Below, piece by piece: positions 20,421-33,011 of a stretch of DNA of 64,000 nt. Within the stretch, counting starts at the first letter, position 1; the number at the start of each line of letters is the position of its first letter. The notes beneath the pieces were generated by a model. That model searched no databases and had not been told where the DNA came from. It saw nothing but the letters and a program-made list of their open reading frames with translations. The translations under genes were made by a program, and so were the position numbers. This stretch comes from Hyalella azteca (Eukaryota > Arthropoda > Malacostraca > Amphipoda > Hyalellidae), in NCBI RefSeq assembly GCF_000764305.2, contig NW_025941278.1, positions 248,001-312,000 of the forward strand, written 5' to 3'.

Positions 20421-23400
20421 GCACCCGAAGCATTACAATAGGCGTCTCATACATGAATGGTATAATTTATTCTACCGCCGCCTGCTGCCAATGTTAGCTC
20501 ATGTTAATGACTGCACCTAACATCATTTTCCTGCCGAAAAAATTTCTGCTAATGTAAAATTGTATAATATGTTCACAAATTTCTGGTAACCCTTCAATAT
20601 TGTATGTTCCTGTAAGGGACGACTGTGTACCAAAAGTTCCATGGATCTAAAACGTCACTGATGCTCTGAGTTAAATGAGACCCAAGATAGAATATGTATT
20701 TATGAAGTTGCGTGTTTTCTCTTTGTCAAGAAAATTCCAAAATATGTTATATTCAGCAACATATTTTCAAAGACATTTCTCATGAACTAGCTGTTGATGT
20801 CGCGGAAGAATTGTAAACAGAAAATCTGTTTACAATTTCTAATTATTTAAATGGAAACAGAATTCGAAATAATCCATCAGTATCATTTAAGCAACCGAGA
20901 AATTTATACGTTCTTCATGTGTGTGCAAAGTTCTTTTAGTGACACAACTTTGATGTCCGAACGAAAAGCGCGGCATTGAAGCAAAATTTTTGCACCGTGG
21001 GTTTGGCTCACCGATGGCCAGACGCGCGATGCCGACGCACGAGGCTGCAAGCTTATTTGCAAGCTTTTTTTGCTAAAAATACAAGCTTATTTGCTAGTTG
21101 CGCAAACTAAATTAAATGCTTTGGGTATTCTGATGCGAGTTCGAATTTTGAAAGCTGTGGTAGTTATACACGCTTTTCAAAGCGACAGAACAACCGCACA
21201 CGAAGGAGAAATTTAAAATAATGCCTCCAATTACTTAAATCGTACCTTAGTTCTAAACGCACTATCTGTGAAGGTAGAAGCTTTCGTACCAAAAAAATAG
21301 ATACGAGTCTGACCACAATTATCGTCGTGTGTGATCCATAAAAACGTCTATTAGTGGGTCGACCATTTCGGGAATTGCCAATTTTGAGTAACGCATTAGA
21401 GAGACACGTACATTAATTAAAAAAGAGAAGGATCGTTAATATTTAATGAGGTAATATGCAGCTGAAAATAATGCCCTTGAAGCTACAGTCAAATTAATGT
21501 TGGAAAAAATTAGTATTTATTATCTTTGGAGCAAAAAATTTCTTTACGGCTTTCTTTAATTACGGCTAAGTTCTAAAATTGTCATGAATGTAATGAAAAT
21601 CAAAATAAAAAAAAATGTGTTGAGAACTTTTACAAGAAATGTATTAAGATTTAATCAATTGAGAAATTTGAACTATTATTTATTCTGAAGTCAGATAGTT
21701 AAACGTATTTTTCCAGCTGTAACTAATGAAGTGTGCGTCGATATTTCATGCTAGGAAAAGGCACGAATAAATAATCTTACACCGAGTCGAGCGTGGGTTC
21801 TGATCATGAATTCGTCAAGGTACAATGGATTGATTATTCTTTCTTAAGTCTTTTTATAGACGACCAGGTGACTCAGATTGGTAGAATGGGACGAGATTTA
21901 TTGCTCATAAAATCTCATGATGATATATCGTTAAATTGCCGCATGCAGCGCATGCTCGGTGTAGTAGAACTGGATGAGTCCCCCCGAGAAATCAATAGCG
22001 TCTTGAGATGCAGTGAAAGTCGATCCTCATCGTACGCGACGATAGCGCAACTCCGCGCTGCCCGAGATAGAACCTATAAAAAATTTTGAAGAATATGAAA
22101 TGCGATGCTGGTCTGTAGATCCGACGTGCAAGGCCACAAAGCCAAAACTATAATTTATGAACGCAGGTAACTTTCCGGACAATTAATGGTCGGTTGTGAA
22201 AAATATTCAGATTGATAGTAAATGTTGGAACAATTCAGCAAATAGCACTGAATTAAGATAATTTTGCTATCTATGACAGCAAAATCGGATCGTGTTTTTG
22301 AATATTTTGTGATACAATTCACCTTCGTTTTACCAATTAATTATTAAACACAGAAATTTCAACGTATATACCCGACCTTGGATGAGATGCATTCAAACCC
22401 AGATTAGTGGAATAAAAATTGACAAAAGCGCTACTCTACTCATTTGAATTCGCCCACGTGTCGACTAGGACTGGTGCTGGTTTTTACGTTGCCCCGACAA
22501 AAGAAAATTTCCGACCAGGGACGAAAGTTTGGCTTTTTACCGCCCGACGTAGTAAATGTGCTGCAGGATTACCAGGGCGTCTGCTTCAGCTTGTGTTCGG
22601 TGTGGCTGCCAAAGATATTGGTTGGTGAACACAAAAGCATTGGTGTCGAAAATAAAGTGGTGGCGTATATAGGGGCGAGGATGCCGAGGCCGAATAACAA
22701 TATTCTCAGGCGGGCGTCAGAAGTTCAGTTTGTGAGCATTTTTTTCTTGAGCTATGTACGTTGTAGCTGTCGTTGCTACATTGACACGTATGATCACCTC
22801 GGAGAGCTGCCATAAAGAAAATTTTTGCTGAATATTTGATTAAAATATTTGATACATTTATAACGCTGCTCGAAGGAAAAACATTTATATTTTCACATTT
22901 TTTTGGCTTGAATATTTATGTCAATAAAATATTGCTATATAAGTTGCTGAAAATTTTAACTAAAATTATTTGAACGCCGCTCGCATCGCCATTGATCTGC
23001 CGTTGTGTTGTTATTGACGTTCGGCCTCGTAGAGTTCATGTCTCCGCGAGTAAGTCAAGAGATTTCCAAGAGAGAGAAAAGAGAGAAAAGTCAAGAGAGA
23101 GAGAGAGAAAATTTTAAATGTACTAAAGCGACCAATTTACTGACACGTCCCCGACTTCCTTGTTCTACTTCCCCAATATACATATTGACCCTTCCCGACT
23201 TTGAAAGCGTGTATACAGTTTCAAGATACAAACCCCGATCAATTATTCACGTGAAGATTACATATCATTCACGTGGCTTCTACTGCATATTTATCAACGC
23301 AATAATGATAAAATAGCAGCTAAATTGACCATATCAAATGAAACTGAACTCAATATTAATCAATTATTTTTGTTAGTGCTAATGCATAATATGCACCGTT

Positions 23401-24600
23401 CACGACTGGTTTAGGAATTGTAATCAAATAATTACTTCCTGCACATGGAATGCTCTATTAGGCGAGCTTTCTGCAATCATGCTACTTATTGAATCCCTTC
23501 TCCAAGGAAATGTGATCCTAGAAAAATTTAAACATGACCGTCGCTTCAGGGCTCAAAATGAAGAAATTTGCAGCTGTTTTTTGAAGCCAGTCGCTTGAGA
23601 AAATTGGCCATCGGCGAGCTATCGCCAGGCTACCACATGAAACAAAATATTGACAATAACATTGAAACTCTCCGAATGTTGAATTGTTGAGGTTACGACT
23701 TATACGCTATCATATTTTTATAGCTTCCCTTAAAATTGAAGAATTAATCTTAATGACTCATGTACGGCAGCTCTCACATTGCATATGCAGACATGCATAT
23801 GCACTTTGCGCAAATGAAATGATGCGCCAAATTTTACCATACACGTTATTCCAGGTCGTAATGTTGTATCCAAATAGTATGCACAAAAAGAGTAAATGTA
23901 TCTCTTGATCAGTCACTTTGTGAAGATTCTTTTTAAATTAAGACTATCAAAAGTAAGTAGGAAGATCCTTGCCATCCAAAAGATCCGAAAAGACCAAAAA
24001 TGTGTTTCTTTTTATTTTGGTTTCTAGATTTATCTGGTCTTTCTTTTTTCAACGTTTTCGTGAATTTTGTTATTTGTTTGAACGTGGTTCGTGAAAGCCG
24101 CGCTGTCGGTGGATTTCACAGGCTAGTGCGTACCTGATATAAATTGGCTGGACAAGCCTTGTGAGATTTAAAATAAAGTTTTCGCATTAGCCGAAATGCA
24201 TCTCAAGCGTAAAATTTTTTTATTTAATCTCATCGAATTCGGCTGTAATTCTACAAGGCTTTTTTTCAATTAAAAAAACACAGCATCACACACAATTTTT
24301 GTGATGCTGTGTCCGAAAAACTTATCGGCAAGTTTTAACGTTCTTCCAAAATACGTCCAGACATGAATTGCAGAGATTTTAGAATATCTACCAATACGTA
24401 AATTTCCAACATAATATCGTCAAGATTTCCCTTCGTTGTAAGCTGTAGCTTATACACTCGACGCCCATTGCTTGATAGGAATATAATGAGCTTTACATTT
24501 TTATATAATTCTAGTAATGTTGCCAAGGACTCGAGAATACAAGGCTTGTGATCACAAGATGTTCCACTTAGGAGAGTTGGCAAGTCGCGGTGTCTGTATG
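20421..24600. other. No gene seen; two perfect hairpins
   Basis: AT-rich noncoding sequence. Perfect 13-bp stem-loops occur at 20809-20837 (AATTGTAAACAGA, loop AAA) and 24278-24312 (ACACAGCATCACA, 9-nt loop). A GA-rich run lies at 23055-23115. Open frames at 21793-22089 and 22419-22815 carry no recognisable domain. Confidence 0.4.
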
Positions 24601-24604
24601 TTAG

Positions 24605-24775
24605 CCGTATAACATAACATAACATAACATAGTGATGTCGGCTCTGAAGTGTAGGCCTGATGTGGCCTGTCGCCGATTCTTTTCCTTTTCGTGCCTTGTT
24701 CATAGATCTAAACTCGTGTCATTTGACCGGATCTTTTCATGACTGGCGATAGTTTGAAGAAGCTACTAGACTTCC
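24605..24775 (-). mobile_element. CR1-type LINE 3' UTR fragment
   Basis: On the plus strand four to five AACAT repeats are followed by AGTGATGTCGGCTCTGAAGT and GGCCTGATGTGGCCTGTCGC, the same 3' UTR as at 3572 and 54697. The element is therefore on the minus strand with a (TTATG)n tail. It breaks off at CTAGACTTCC, exactly where the next minisatellite begins. Confidence 0.8.
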
Positions 24776-25262
24776 AAACACTACTAATATTTAATTCCAA
24801 ATAAACTTGTCATAACACTACTAGTATTTAATTCCAAGCAACCTTGTTTTAACACTACTAATATTTAATTCCGAACAACCTTGTTTTAATACTACTAATA
24901 TCTAATTCCGAACAACCTTCTTTTAACACTTCTAATATTTAATTCCGAACAATCTTGTCTTAAGACTACTAATATTTAATTCCGAACAACCTTCTTTTAA
25001 CATTCCCAATATTTAATTCCAAGCCACCTTGTCTCAACACTACTAATATTTAATTCTAAACAACCTGGTCTTAACACTACTAATATTTAATTCCAAACAA
25101 CCGTGCCTTAACACTACTAATATTTAATTCCAAACAACCGTGCCTTAACACTACTAATATTTAATTTCAAACATCCTCATCTTAAAACTATTAATATTTG
25201 ATACCGAACACAGTTGTTTCAACAAAACTGATATACTGAATTCCAAAAACAGTAATTTGACT
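24776..25262 (+). repeat. Minisatellite, about 35-bp unit
   Basis: About 13-14 units with the core ACTACTAATATTTAATTCC followed by AAACAACCTTGTCTTAAC and variants. Degeneration increases toward the right end (25190-25262). Confidence 0.9.
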
Positions 25263-27120
25263 AGTATGTTAATTTCCAAACGCACAATCCTTTACTGTTA
25301 AGCTCATCAGGTAGCCTAGACGAGCTTTAGATTCGTTAATGGTTGAAAGGGTCAATGCAGGCATATTATTGTTGATATCGTTGATGACAGGCTTTTATTT
25401 CAATATATTAATTCTTCAGTTTTAATGTTCCTACATTTCGTAATTATTTGGGGGACGCTATCGAGAGGCATGCCTCAGGGCGACGTGAAGACAAGGCAAG
25501 GGTCGGGATCAGCGCCCCCGTACACACCCGCGCACTCAAGCGATCCCTCATAAATCCTGATCTCGGAGAGGCGCGGAGTCTTTTCTTCTTCCTCGAGGTG
25601 ATGGGGTCTGTATTTCTCTAGTACAACAGCATTTATTCCTTTTCTCTTATCTAAATTTGAGGAAAGTTTCTGGTCTTGGATCATTTTTGAGGTTCAATTA
25701 TTATCAGTCGTCGACGGTTGCGTTCACCCTAGACATAATTTGAGAAATTCCTTAAAGGAACTGTGTTAATCACCCAAAAATGAAATTAGTAATGATTTTT
25801 CTACATAAAATACATAATTATATAACTTATATATTATTGGAACTGAATAAACATCAACCTCATTACATGAGCCAAAATATAATTAGTGCCGTACATCCAT
25901 TGTGACTTCATCAAAACTGAGTCATAATCTCACCGTTGCTTAGCACGCTTTGCTGCAGCTCACGAGGAACTTGTTTATCAGGCATAACTGAGAGAAGCAT
26001 TTAATTATGCGGGCAAGGAAAGCGCCTTGGTAAGAAGAACTCGTGGCATAACCTCCCTCAGTACTCCATCAAAACTTGACCGGCTGCAATGCCAGTATTT
26101 TTGTTTCAACATTAGAGACTGTAACAGGATAATCAACTCGATGTGCGAGAAAATCCAGGCTGGCGTGAGCATCTACGTATAAATGGTTGTTTTTAAATCT
26201 ATGAGACAGCATCATCTTTTAGTTTTCTGAAAGAGAAAGTTTGAAAATTTAAATCATTGTGAATGAATGACCTTCCATCCGTTAATCATGTTTAAGAGCC
26301 TACATCTAAAGCTCACAATCTAATCCAAGAGATGTTTTGCAAACGTGAGAATCTGCAATGCTGTGACGAGTCATATATACATATAAATATATATTTATAT
26401 ACGGCTACAGTCTTTAATCTCTATTACACAGGAACACACTCTCTGCCTGTCAAATTACGAGACTGGAATTTTCCATCTTCTTTTCAATTTGTGAGTAGGA
26501 GATACTCGCTGTAATTAATTTCATTTCGAATGAATTCTTATACGGATTTCAGTCGTGGCATCGTAAAGGTTCTTCATGTGCGGAGTAATAGGATTAGGCA
26601 AGGTTCAAATCAGTGAGAAAATGCGTTCAGTTTATGCCGAATTCTTATAAAGGTTCATTTATTAATGATACGAAAGTATCCGGAAAATGATAACAGAAAT
26701 TACACCTTTCAATAGAAATAAATAAAGAATAGCTTGATTTTATATCTGAAACGATGAAGGCACTATGACATTTCCTAATCATGAACAACGATAATCCAGA
26801 TATTGTCTAGGCTTCGCACATGTTTTTATTCTTCAGAATAAATTGAAAATAAATGTTATATGTTATTGGAAATACATATAAAAATATGGAATTGTCATCA
26901 CCCTTGTATAGCTAACTATAAATGTTATTTATTAAAGATATTTCAGGAATAAAATGCCTAAAATTATAACAAATATTCTTAAGAAAGTGTTCAATCTCAA
27001 TTCAGAAGAAAATGTTGCTATTTCTTAAGACAAAATATACAATTAGATTTGCACTGGGTACGTAATATAATTCCCACGGAATGGGACTCTTTAGGCACGG
27101 AAGCCGCAACAGTGCGATCT
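25263..27120. other. No gene recognised; one GC-richer island
   Basis: A GC-richer patch at 25450-25620 is open on the minus strand (about 69 residues, with ...EEEEKTPRLSEIRIYEGSL...). It resembles an exon in composition, but I recognise no family and no clear splice pair. The rest is AT-rich and featureless. Confidence 0.35.
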
Positions 27121-27139
27121 CTTTTCAAGTTACGTTGTG

Positions 27140-27595
27140 CCGTAATGACATGAGCCTACGGCACGCGAACGATGCTGCATGTGCGAACGATGCTTCGTGA
27201 ACGATAATGCGCGAACGATGCTGCACGAACGATCCTTCACGAACGATGCTTCTTGACTGATGCTTCGAGAACGATGCCGCAGAAACGATTCTTCGCAAAC
27301 GATGCTGCACGAACGATCCTTCACGAACGATGCTTCTTGACTGATGCTTCGAGAACGATGCCGCAGAAACGATTCTTCGTGAACGATGCTGCGCGAACGA
27401 TCATTCGGTAATGATACTTCTTGATTGATGTTTCGAGAACGATGCTGCACGAACGATCATTCGTTAACGATGCTTCTCGATTGATGCTTCGAGAACGATG
27501 CTGCGCTAACGATGCTTCGTGAACGATGCTGCGCGAACGACGCTTTGTGAACGATGTTGCGTGAACGATGCTTGATGAACGATGTAGAATCTGTC
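27140..27595 (+). repeat. Minisatellite, about 14-15-bp unit (AACGATGCTTCGTG)
   Basis: About thirty units alternate AACGATGCTGCGCG, AACGATGCTTCGTG and AACGATCCTTCACG, with a higher-order repeat (27230-27300 re-appears at 27310-27380). The array is open in more than one frame because the unit lacks stops. This produces spurious Ser/Arg/His-rich frames. Confidence 0.9.
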
Positions 27596-27623
27596 TTCAA
27601 GTAATGGAGCCTGTTGTACGAGT

Positions 27624-27690
27624 ATACGCATTTGTACGAGTATACGTACGAGTATACGTATACTGTAGATTGTTGTATACAGTATACGTC
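27624..27690 (+). repeat. TACGAGTATACG short tandem repeat
   Basis: Repeats of GTACGAGTATACG and GTATAC words between the minisatellite and a MITE. Confidence 0.6.
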
Positions 27691-27694
27691 GACG

Positions 27695-27831
27695 AGCGCA
27701 TTTTCTCGTCGACGAAAACATGAAGTCACGGACGGACAAACAGACGGACAGACAGACTGGTAGACGGACGGACGGACCGACGGACACGGCGAGCACAATA
27801 GTGCATTTCTTCATAGATGAGAAAATGCGCT
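27695..27831. mobile_element. Short MITE with AGCGCATTTTCTC terminal repeats and a tetranucleotide core
   Basis: AGCGCATTTTCTC and its inverse bound 137 bp holding a GTCGACGA motif, (GGAC/AGAC)n repeats and GTGCATTT. An inverted, length-variable copy lies at 32893-33011. No clear target duplication was found. Confidence 0.75.
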
Positions 27832-27834
27832 AAA

Positions 27835-29950
27835 AATAAAACAGCGAAAATAAAACATGTCAAGACAACGTAACGATTATGCAAAATGATCTTACTAAAA
27901 CTTTGAGCAAGCACGATTTTAGCACATGTCACTGAAAGTTCTATCAAACGCTTATGGCTACATCGATCTGTCTGATTTTTGGTGGAGAGATAGAGAAAAA
28001 CATAGGGAACAAATCCTGACCTTTCAAATTTTTTAACTTTATTACTTTTCGAGTTACAGCCATTCAAAGTTGAATATCGTTTTCTTGGGACACCGTGTAT
28101 ATTGAACGGCAAAATCGACGGCGACTGAAGGAGGTTCGATTACGTAAATCATAGCTCTGCCCTGAAAATGCAGCCTAATTTTAACTTAAGAAACCAGTAA
28201 GGAATACGAATAAGCAGCTTTATCTGAAATATAATTGAACAGAATGATAGTCAGAGACAAAGAACAGAACACAAATGAGGAATATCTCGACAGGGAAGCC
28301 TGTGAGTTCAACATCGAACTACTTTATACAGGTAATTTTGAGTAAAGTCTGTTTTCCATACATCGAGACAGTTTATGTTTATGTTTTGTTCATTTTTGCT
28401 TTTGTATAACAATACTGCATAGTCCCCAGGATCTCACACCTACAGTAACTAGCAGTAACCAATGCCAGGGCTAACAAAGTTAAGTAAGCGCGCAAACTTC
28501 ACCTACACGGCAAGTTGCGTGTTCAGGACTTGTCTGCATCTGAGCGCCGCACTTTCGTGGGCAGCATAAGATGAGGCACTGGCGCTATGGAGGCGGGGAA
28601 CGACGACGAAATGCGTGGACGCACAATGAACTATTCATTTATAGCATCGAGATTTTATATAATATCCCTATAATTTTGAATGAATATTTTGCTATATACA
28701 TTATAACATAATATATCATACGTATATAAATTTATATAAATTGTAACATAAAATTCAGCGTCAGATGATCGATAGTCAGTTTGGAAGGGGATCATGAGGA
28801 ATTCACGCAACTGACAAGCAATAAAATTTTATAACATCTGTGTAAGAGTAAATAACAAATTTTCCTGACTTACTTACATTACAAAACATTTATTCAACTC
28901 TTCGAGCTACAGCACAGTATCATAACCTATTGAGAACACATAATTACCTCAGATACCAATCCGAACAATTCAAACACATAACCCGGCATTCTGGTGGTGA
29001 GGTAAATGAGCTGTCCAAGGCGTGATTGGATAGCTCTCTCGTCCAGCCACAATGCAAAGACCATTTTGAAGCACATGTTCCGTATGTTGCAATATCGCTA
29101 ACGTGACACAACATGTCGTCTTATTAACGTTATGCGACAACGATAGGCTCTACATATGTTGTCGGTTTTCACATTTTAAACAGAAGTTTTACTATACGTG
29201 TAGTTACTATCACAAGTAAAATAAGAAGGAAATATTCATAGAACTATGTGGAACATAACATCGTTGTTTTTCTCTGCCAATCGAAATAAGATTGTACCTG
29301 CTTCGAGAACAATAACAGGTTTCGTCCTCGATCGTGCCATGAAATACAATTTAATTCATATGTATTCTGTATTTGCTTCCCTTAGTTTAAACTAGCCGTT
29401 TGGGACCAGTCCTTGCTACAGAAACTGGGTCGAAGTTTAAAGTTTTTGTTTTTCTGATGCGTAATAAATTGATGACTTCACGCACTGTTTGTGGTCGGTG
29501 CGTTGCTTACCTACGGCCAACAGAGTGCGTGGTCTCTCTGATGGATCGCTGGCCAATGGCCATGGCTTGAACCTTTGCTTAGCTTAACTAGGTCCCGACC
29601 CCACAACGAGATATGATGTTTTTAAATGAATACTTCGGTGAGAACGGATTTACGAAGGTCGTTTTTAATTGCACAGAAATTAATTTATGGTCAAGCTGCG
29701 TACAGTATTTATCGAATAAATTTATAAAACACACCCTCATTTTTAATACATGTATAGATGATACCTGTCCGTTTTCCTTTTTAAATTTATCTGTTTGAAA
29801 ATGGTTTAGTTTCCATTTCCGTATCATTTCAAAATTTAGAATGATTTTCAATTACAATTATATAATTAAATAATTAAATTAAATTAAAATTATATAATTA
29901 AATATAATTAAATAATTAAATTTACTTTTAACTTCTACTAGTATAACAAA
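27835..29950. other. No gene seen
   Basis: AT-rich noncoding sequence; 29840-29935 is almost pure AATTA/TATAA. Nothing else is supported. Confidence 0.35.
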
Positions 29951-29955
29951 ATTTT

Positions 29956-30945
29956 ATGGTTACATCCAACTCCATCCACTCTCTATCTGCTACATCCAAC
30001 TCCATCCACTCTCTAGCTGTTGCATCCAACTCCATCCACTCTCTAGCTGTTGCATCCAGCTCCATCTACTCTCTAGCTGTTGCATCCAATTCCATCCACT
30101 CTCTAGCTGCTACATCCAACTCCATCCACTCTCTAGCTGTTGCATCCAACTCCATCCACTCTCTAGCTATTGCATCCAGCTCCATCTACTCTCCAGCTGT
30201 TGCATCCAACTTCATCTACTTTCTAGCTGCTGCATCCAACTCCATCCACTCTCTAGCTGTTGCATCCAACTCCATCCACTCTCTAGCTGTTGCATTCAGC
30301 TCCATCTACTCTCTAGCTGTTGCATCCAGCTCCATCTACTCTTTAGCTGTTGCATCCAACTCCATCCACTCGCTAGCTGTTGCATCCAGCTCCATCTACT
30401 CTCTAGCTGTTGCATCCAACTCCATCCACTCTCTAGCGGTTGCATCCAACTCCATCCACTATCTAGCTGTTGCATCTAGCTCCATCTACTCTCTAGCTGT
30501 TGCATCCAATTTCATCCATTCTCTAGCTGTTGCATCCAACTCCATCCATTCTCTAGCTGTTGCATCCAGCTCAATCTACTCTCCAGCTGTTGCATCCAAT
30601 TACATCCACTCTCTAGCTGTTGCATCCAACTCCATCCACTCTCTAGCTGTTGCATCCAACTCCATCTACTCTCTAGCTGTTGCATCCAACTCCATCCACT
30701 CTCTAGCTATTGCATCCAGCTCCATCTACTCTCCAGCTGTTGCATCCAACTTCATCTACTTTCTAGCTGCTGCATCCAACTCCATCCACTCTCTAGCTGT
30801 TGCATCCCCATCCACTCTCTAGCTGTTGCATCCAGCTCCATCTACTCTATAGCTGTTGCATCCAGCTCCATCTACTCTTTAGCTGTTGCATCCAACTCCA
30901 TCTACTCTCCAGCTGTTGCATCCATCCACTCTCTAGCGGATTCAC
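29956..30945 (+). repeat. 30-bp minisatellite (about 33 units), open in one frame
   Basis: Each unit is of the form TCCAACTCCATCCACTCTCT plus AGCTGTTGCA. Because 30 is a multiple of 3 the array is open for 288 codons with a ten-residue period (VASNSIHSLA). It has no signal peptide, no homology I recognise and no neighbouring exon, so I read it as satellite DNA rather than a gene. Units fall into CATCCACT and CATCTACT classes arranged irregularly. Confidence 0.85.
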
Positions 30946-30949
30946 GATG

Positions 30950-32890
30950 GAACTGGAAATGAAATGTTAGATATATATTCTATAACCGCGGTATGTTAGG
31001 TATTGTGGATACTTACTCATATAGCTGACTCTGTCAGGCCATCAAACACTCAAACAAACGCGCGCACTAACTTTCACAGATGATACGTAAGAAGTATTCG
31101 ATTGAATAATAATAGCGAATCTTCGTTGGCCAGATTCGTAGAATTTTCAACCATGAAGTTTAACGACGACATTTTAATTAAAATTTTACTTCGGCTATTT
31201 TTCAACGATGTCAGTTTCCCTAAGTTTGTCTCTAAACACTCTAATGATATATTCATTTGCGGTGACCTTATCTCGTTCCGCCTGATCAAACTTCCGTAAA
31301 AATTGCACGAGTATCACAAGCCAAAAATATGCCAAAATATGACACGACTTTTCATTTTCTGATTAAATAACCAACAAATCAATTGAAGGAAAAGTGTAAC
31401 TTTTAGAGAAATACTCCGCGTCTGAATAATTTCTCTAAAAATAAAGAGCCTATACCGTCATGCCTGGGCCTTTAGAAACCGTACCGAACACACAGATTGA
31501 AAGGCCAGTCATTAGATGAGCTACATTGAATCAGGTCCCTGCTGGACATTCATTCTGATCGCCGAGAGCACTGGAAAGAACTAACAGGATCGAGCTTTAA
31601 ATCTGATCAATTAGTTAATTAGTATTGTCTTATTAGCTCGTTTCATCCATTACAGGCCCGCGCGTTGATGGACCCCACTGAATTGGCTTAAGACCATCGC
31701 TGTAACAACAACTTAATTAAGGTCACTATCGTAAAGTGTGCGAACAGTATGAACGTCACTGTTGAAAAAAAACTTATATATATATAAGTTCTATATCGTA
31801 AAGTCTGCATACGGTAAGAACATCACTATGAAAACAAATCAAGTCCGTTTTCGTAAAGTCTGCGTAACAACTTAAGTTCATTATCCGAAATCATTCGTAA
31901 AAACAAATTCACTGTAAAAGCAACTCAAATATATTATCGTACAAACCTTTATGCGACGCATGGAATGACACCACATCATGTTTATAGCAGCTCGCTTTAA
32001 ATACAATTTAATTGTCCGTAACCATCGAAAAGTAGTGATCATGATATCAGGGCTACTCGCTAATTTTTTAATTAGATGCGCACATGAAATTTAAAAAATG
32101 AATTTAGAAATTGGAACAGGGAGCAAAAATAGTAATCTAGAAGTTGTATAACGGTTGAGAATTTGGCCGCCTCATGCCCTTCAGTGGTTTGAGTTTCATC
32201 ACGTCTGACCGTCTCACAATGACAAGCTATTAGACGAATTATTGATGTATGCTAATATGAATAATTTCCAAGACCTGCGGATATTTCTCAAAATTATCTG
32301 AAATTTGTATATATACATTTCCTCTAATATTTTTGCCAGTAATTTTTTTATTATCCGCGCAAGTGGCCCAAGGACAGAAGCCCGGAACATAGCATATCAT
32401 CTCGCTACATCATCACCTTATTCAACAGCCTAAAAATGTGACGAATGAATGTCATAATATGTGTCATCTAATATCATCTGATCAGGTAATTAAATCAGAA
32501 TGAAGCCAGCGTAAAAATCTGGCACCGAAAGTGCATGGGATTTATCGGAGGGAAGGCTTTCTGCGTGTCGGTTATGCCCCCACGCTGCAGGGGGTGTAGC
32601 ACGTATAACCTGATGAAGTCAATTGATCAATCGCTTTTATTATCGGCTGCCGTGTGGGCGACGGCTTCCTAGAATGTGACAGCTTTTCGGGGAGCCACAA
32701 AAATGGCGTGGTGGGCAGATGGAATACTTGAGCACCAAACACGAACTATCGAGTTGCAGGATAAAAATTAAAGTTACAAGAATTAAGCAAGACGGTACAG
32801 GTTCAGCTAGGCCGGGGCATGAGGAGATTTAGCTGCCCTTTCGGGGAATATATTGAAAGATTTATGCAGACATAGATGCACAATCTCTTT
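30950..32890. other. No gene seen; degenerate CGTAAAGTCTGCGT repeats
   Basis: At 31725-31930 three to four degenerate units of about 65 bp share CGTAAAGTCTGC and AACGTCACTGT-like words. The remainder shows nothing I can support. Confidence 0.35.
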
Positions 32891-32892
32891 TT

Positions 32893-33011
32893 AGCGCATT
32901 TTCTCATTTATGGAAAAAAATGCACTATTGAGCTCGCCATGTCCGTCTGTCTGTCTGTCTGTCTGTCCGTCCGTCCGTGACCTCAAGTTTTCGTCGACGA
33001 GAAAATGCGCT
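32893..33011. mobile_element. Second copy of the AGCGCATTTTCTC MITE, inverted
   Basis: Bounded by AGCGCATTTTCTC and GAGAAAATGCGCT, with (GTCT/GTCC)n inside and GTTTTCGTCGACGAGAAAAT at the right end. It is the reverse complement layout of 27695-27831. Confidence 0.75.

Noticed and set aside
24278..24312. Rho-independent-type terminator or CRISPR-like palindrome
   Set aside because: The window is plainly eukaryotic (spliced genes), and no spaced direct repeats of CRISPR type occur.
25475..25684. GC-rich minus-strand frame as an exon of a conserved gene
   Set aside because: Composition is exon-like, but no family was recognised and no acceptor/donor pair frames it convincingly.
27125..27798. 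Arg/Ser/His-rich minus-strand frames as an RS-type protein
   Set aside because: They translate a 14-15-bp minisatellite and the tetranucleotide core of a MITE. Several frames are open at once.
29956..30822. 288-residue open frame of VASNSIHSLA repeats as a secreted or structural protein
   Set aside because: The openness follows from the 30-bp unit length. There is no signal peptide, no non-repeat domain and the array continues past the stop as plain satellite.
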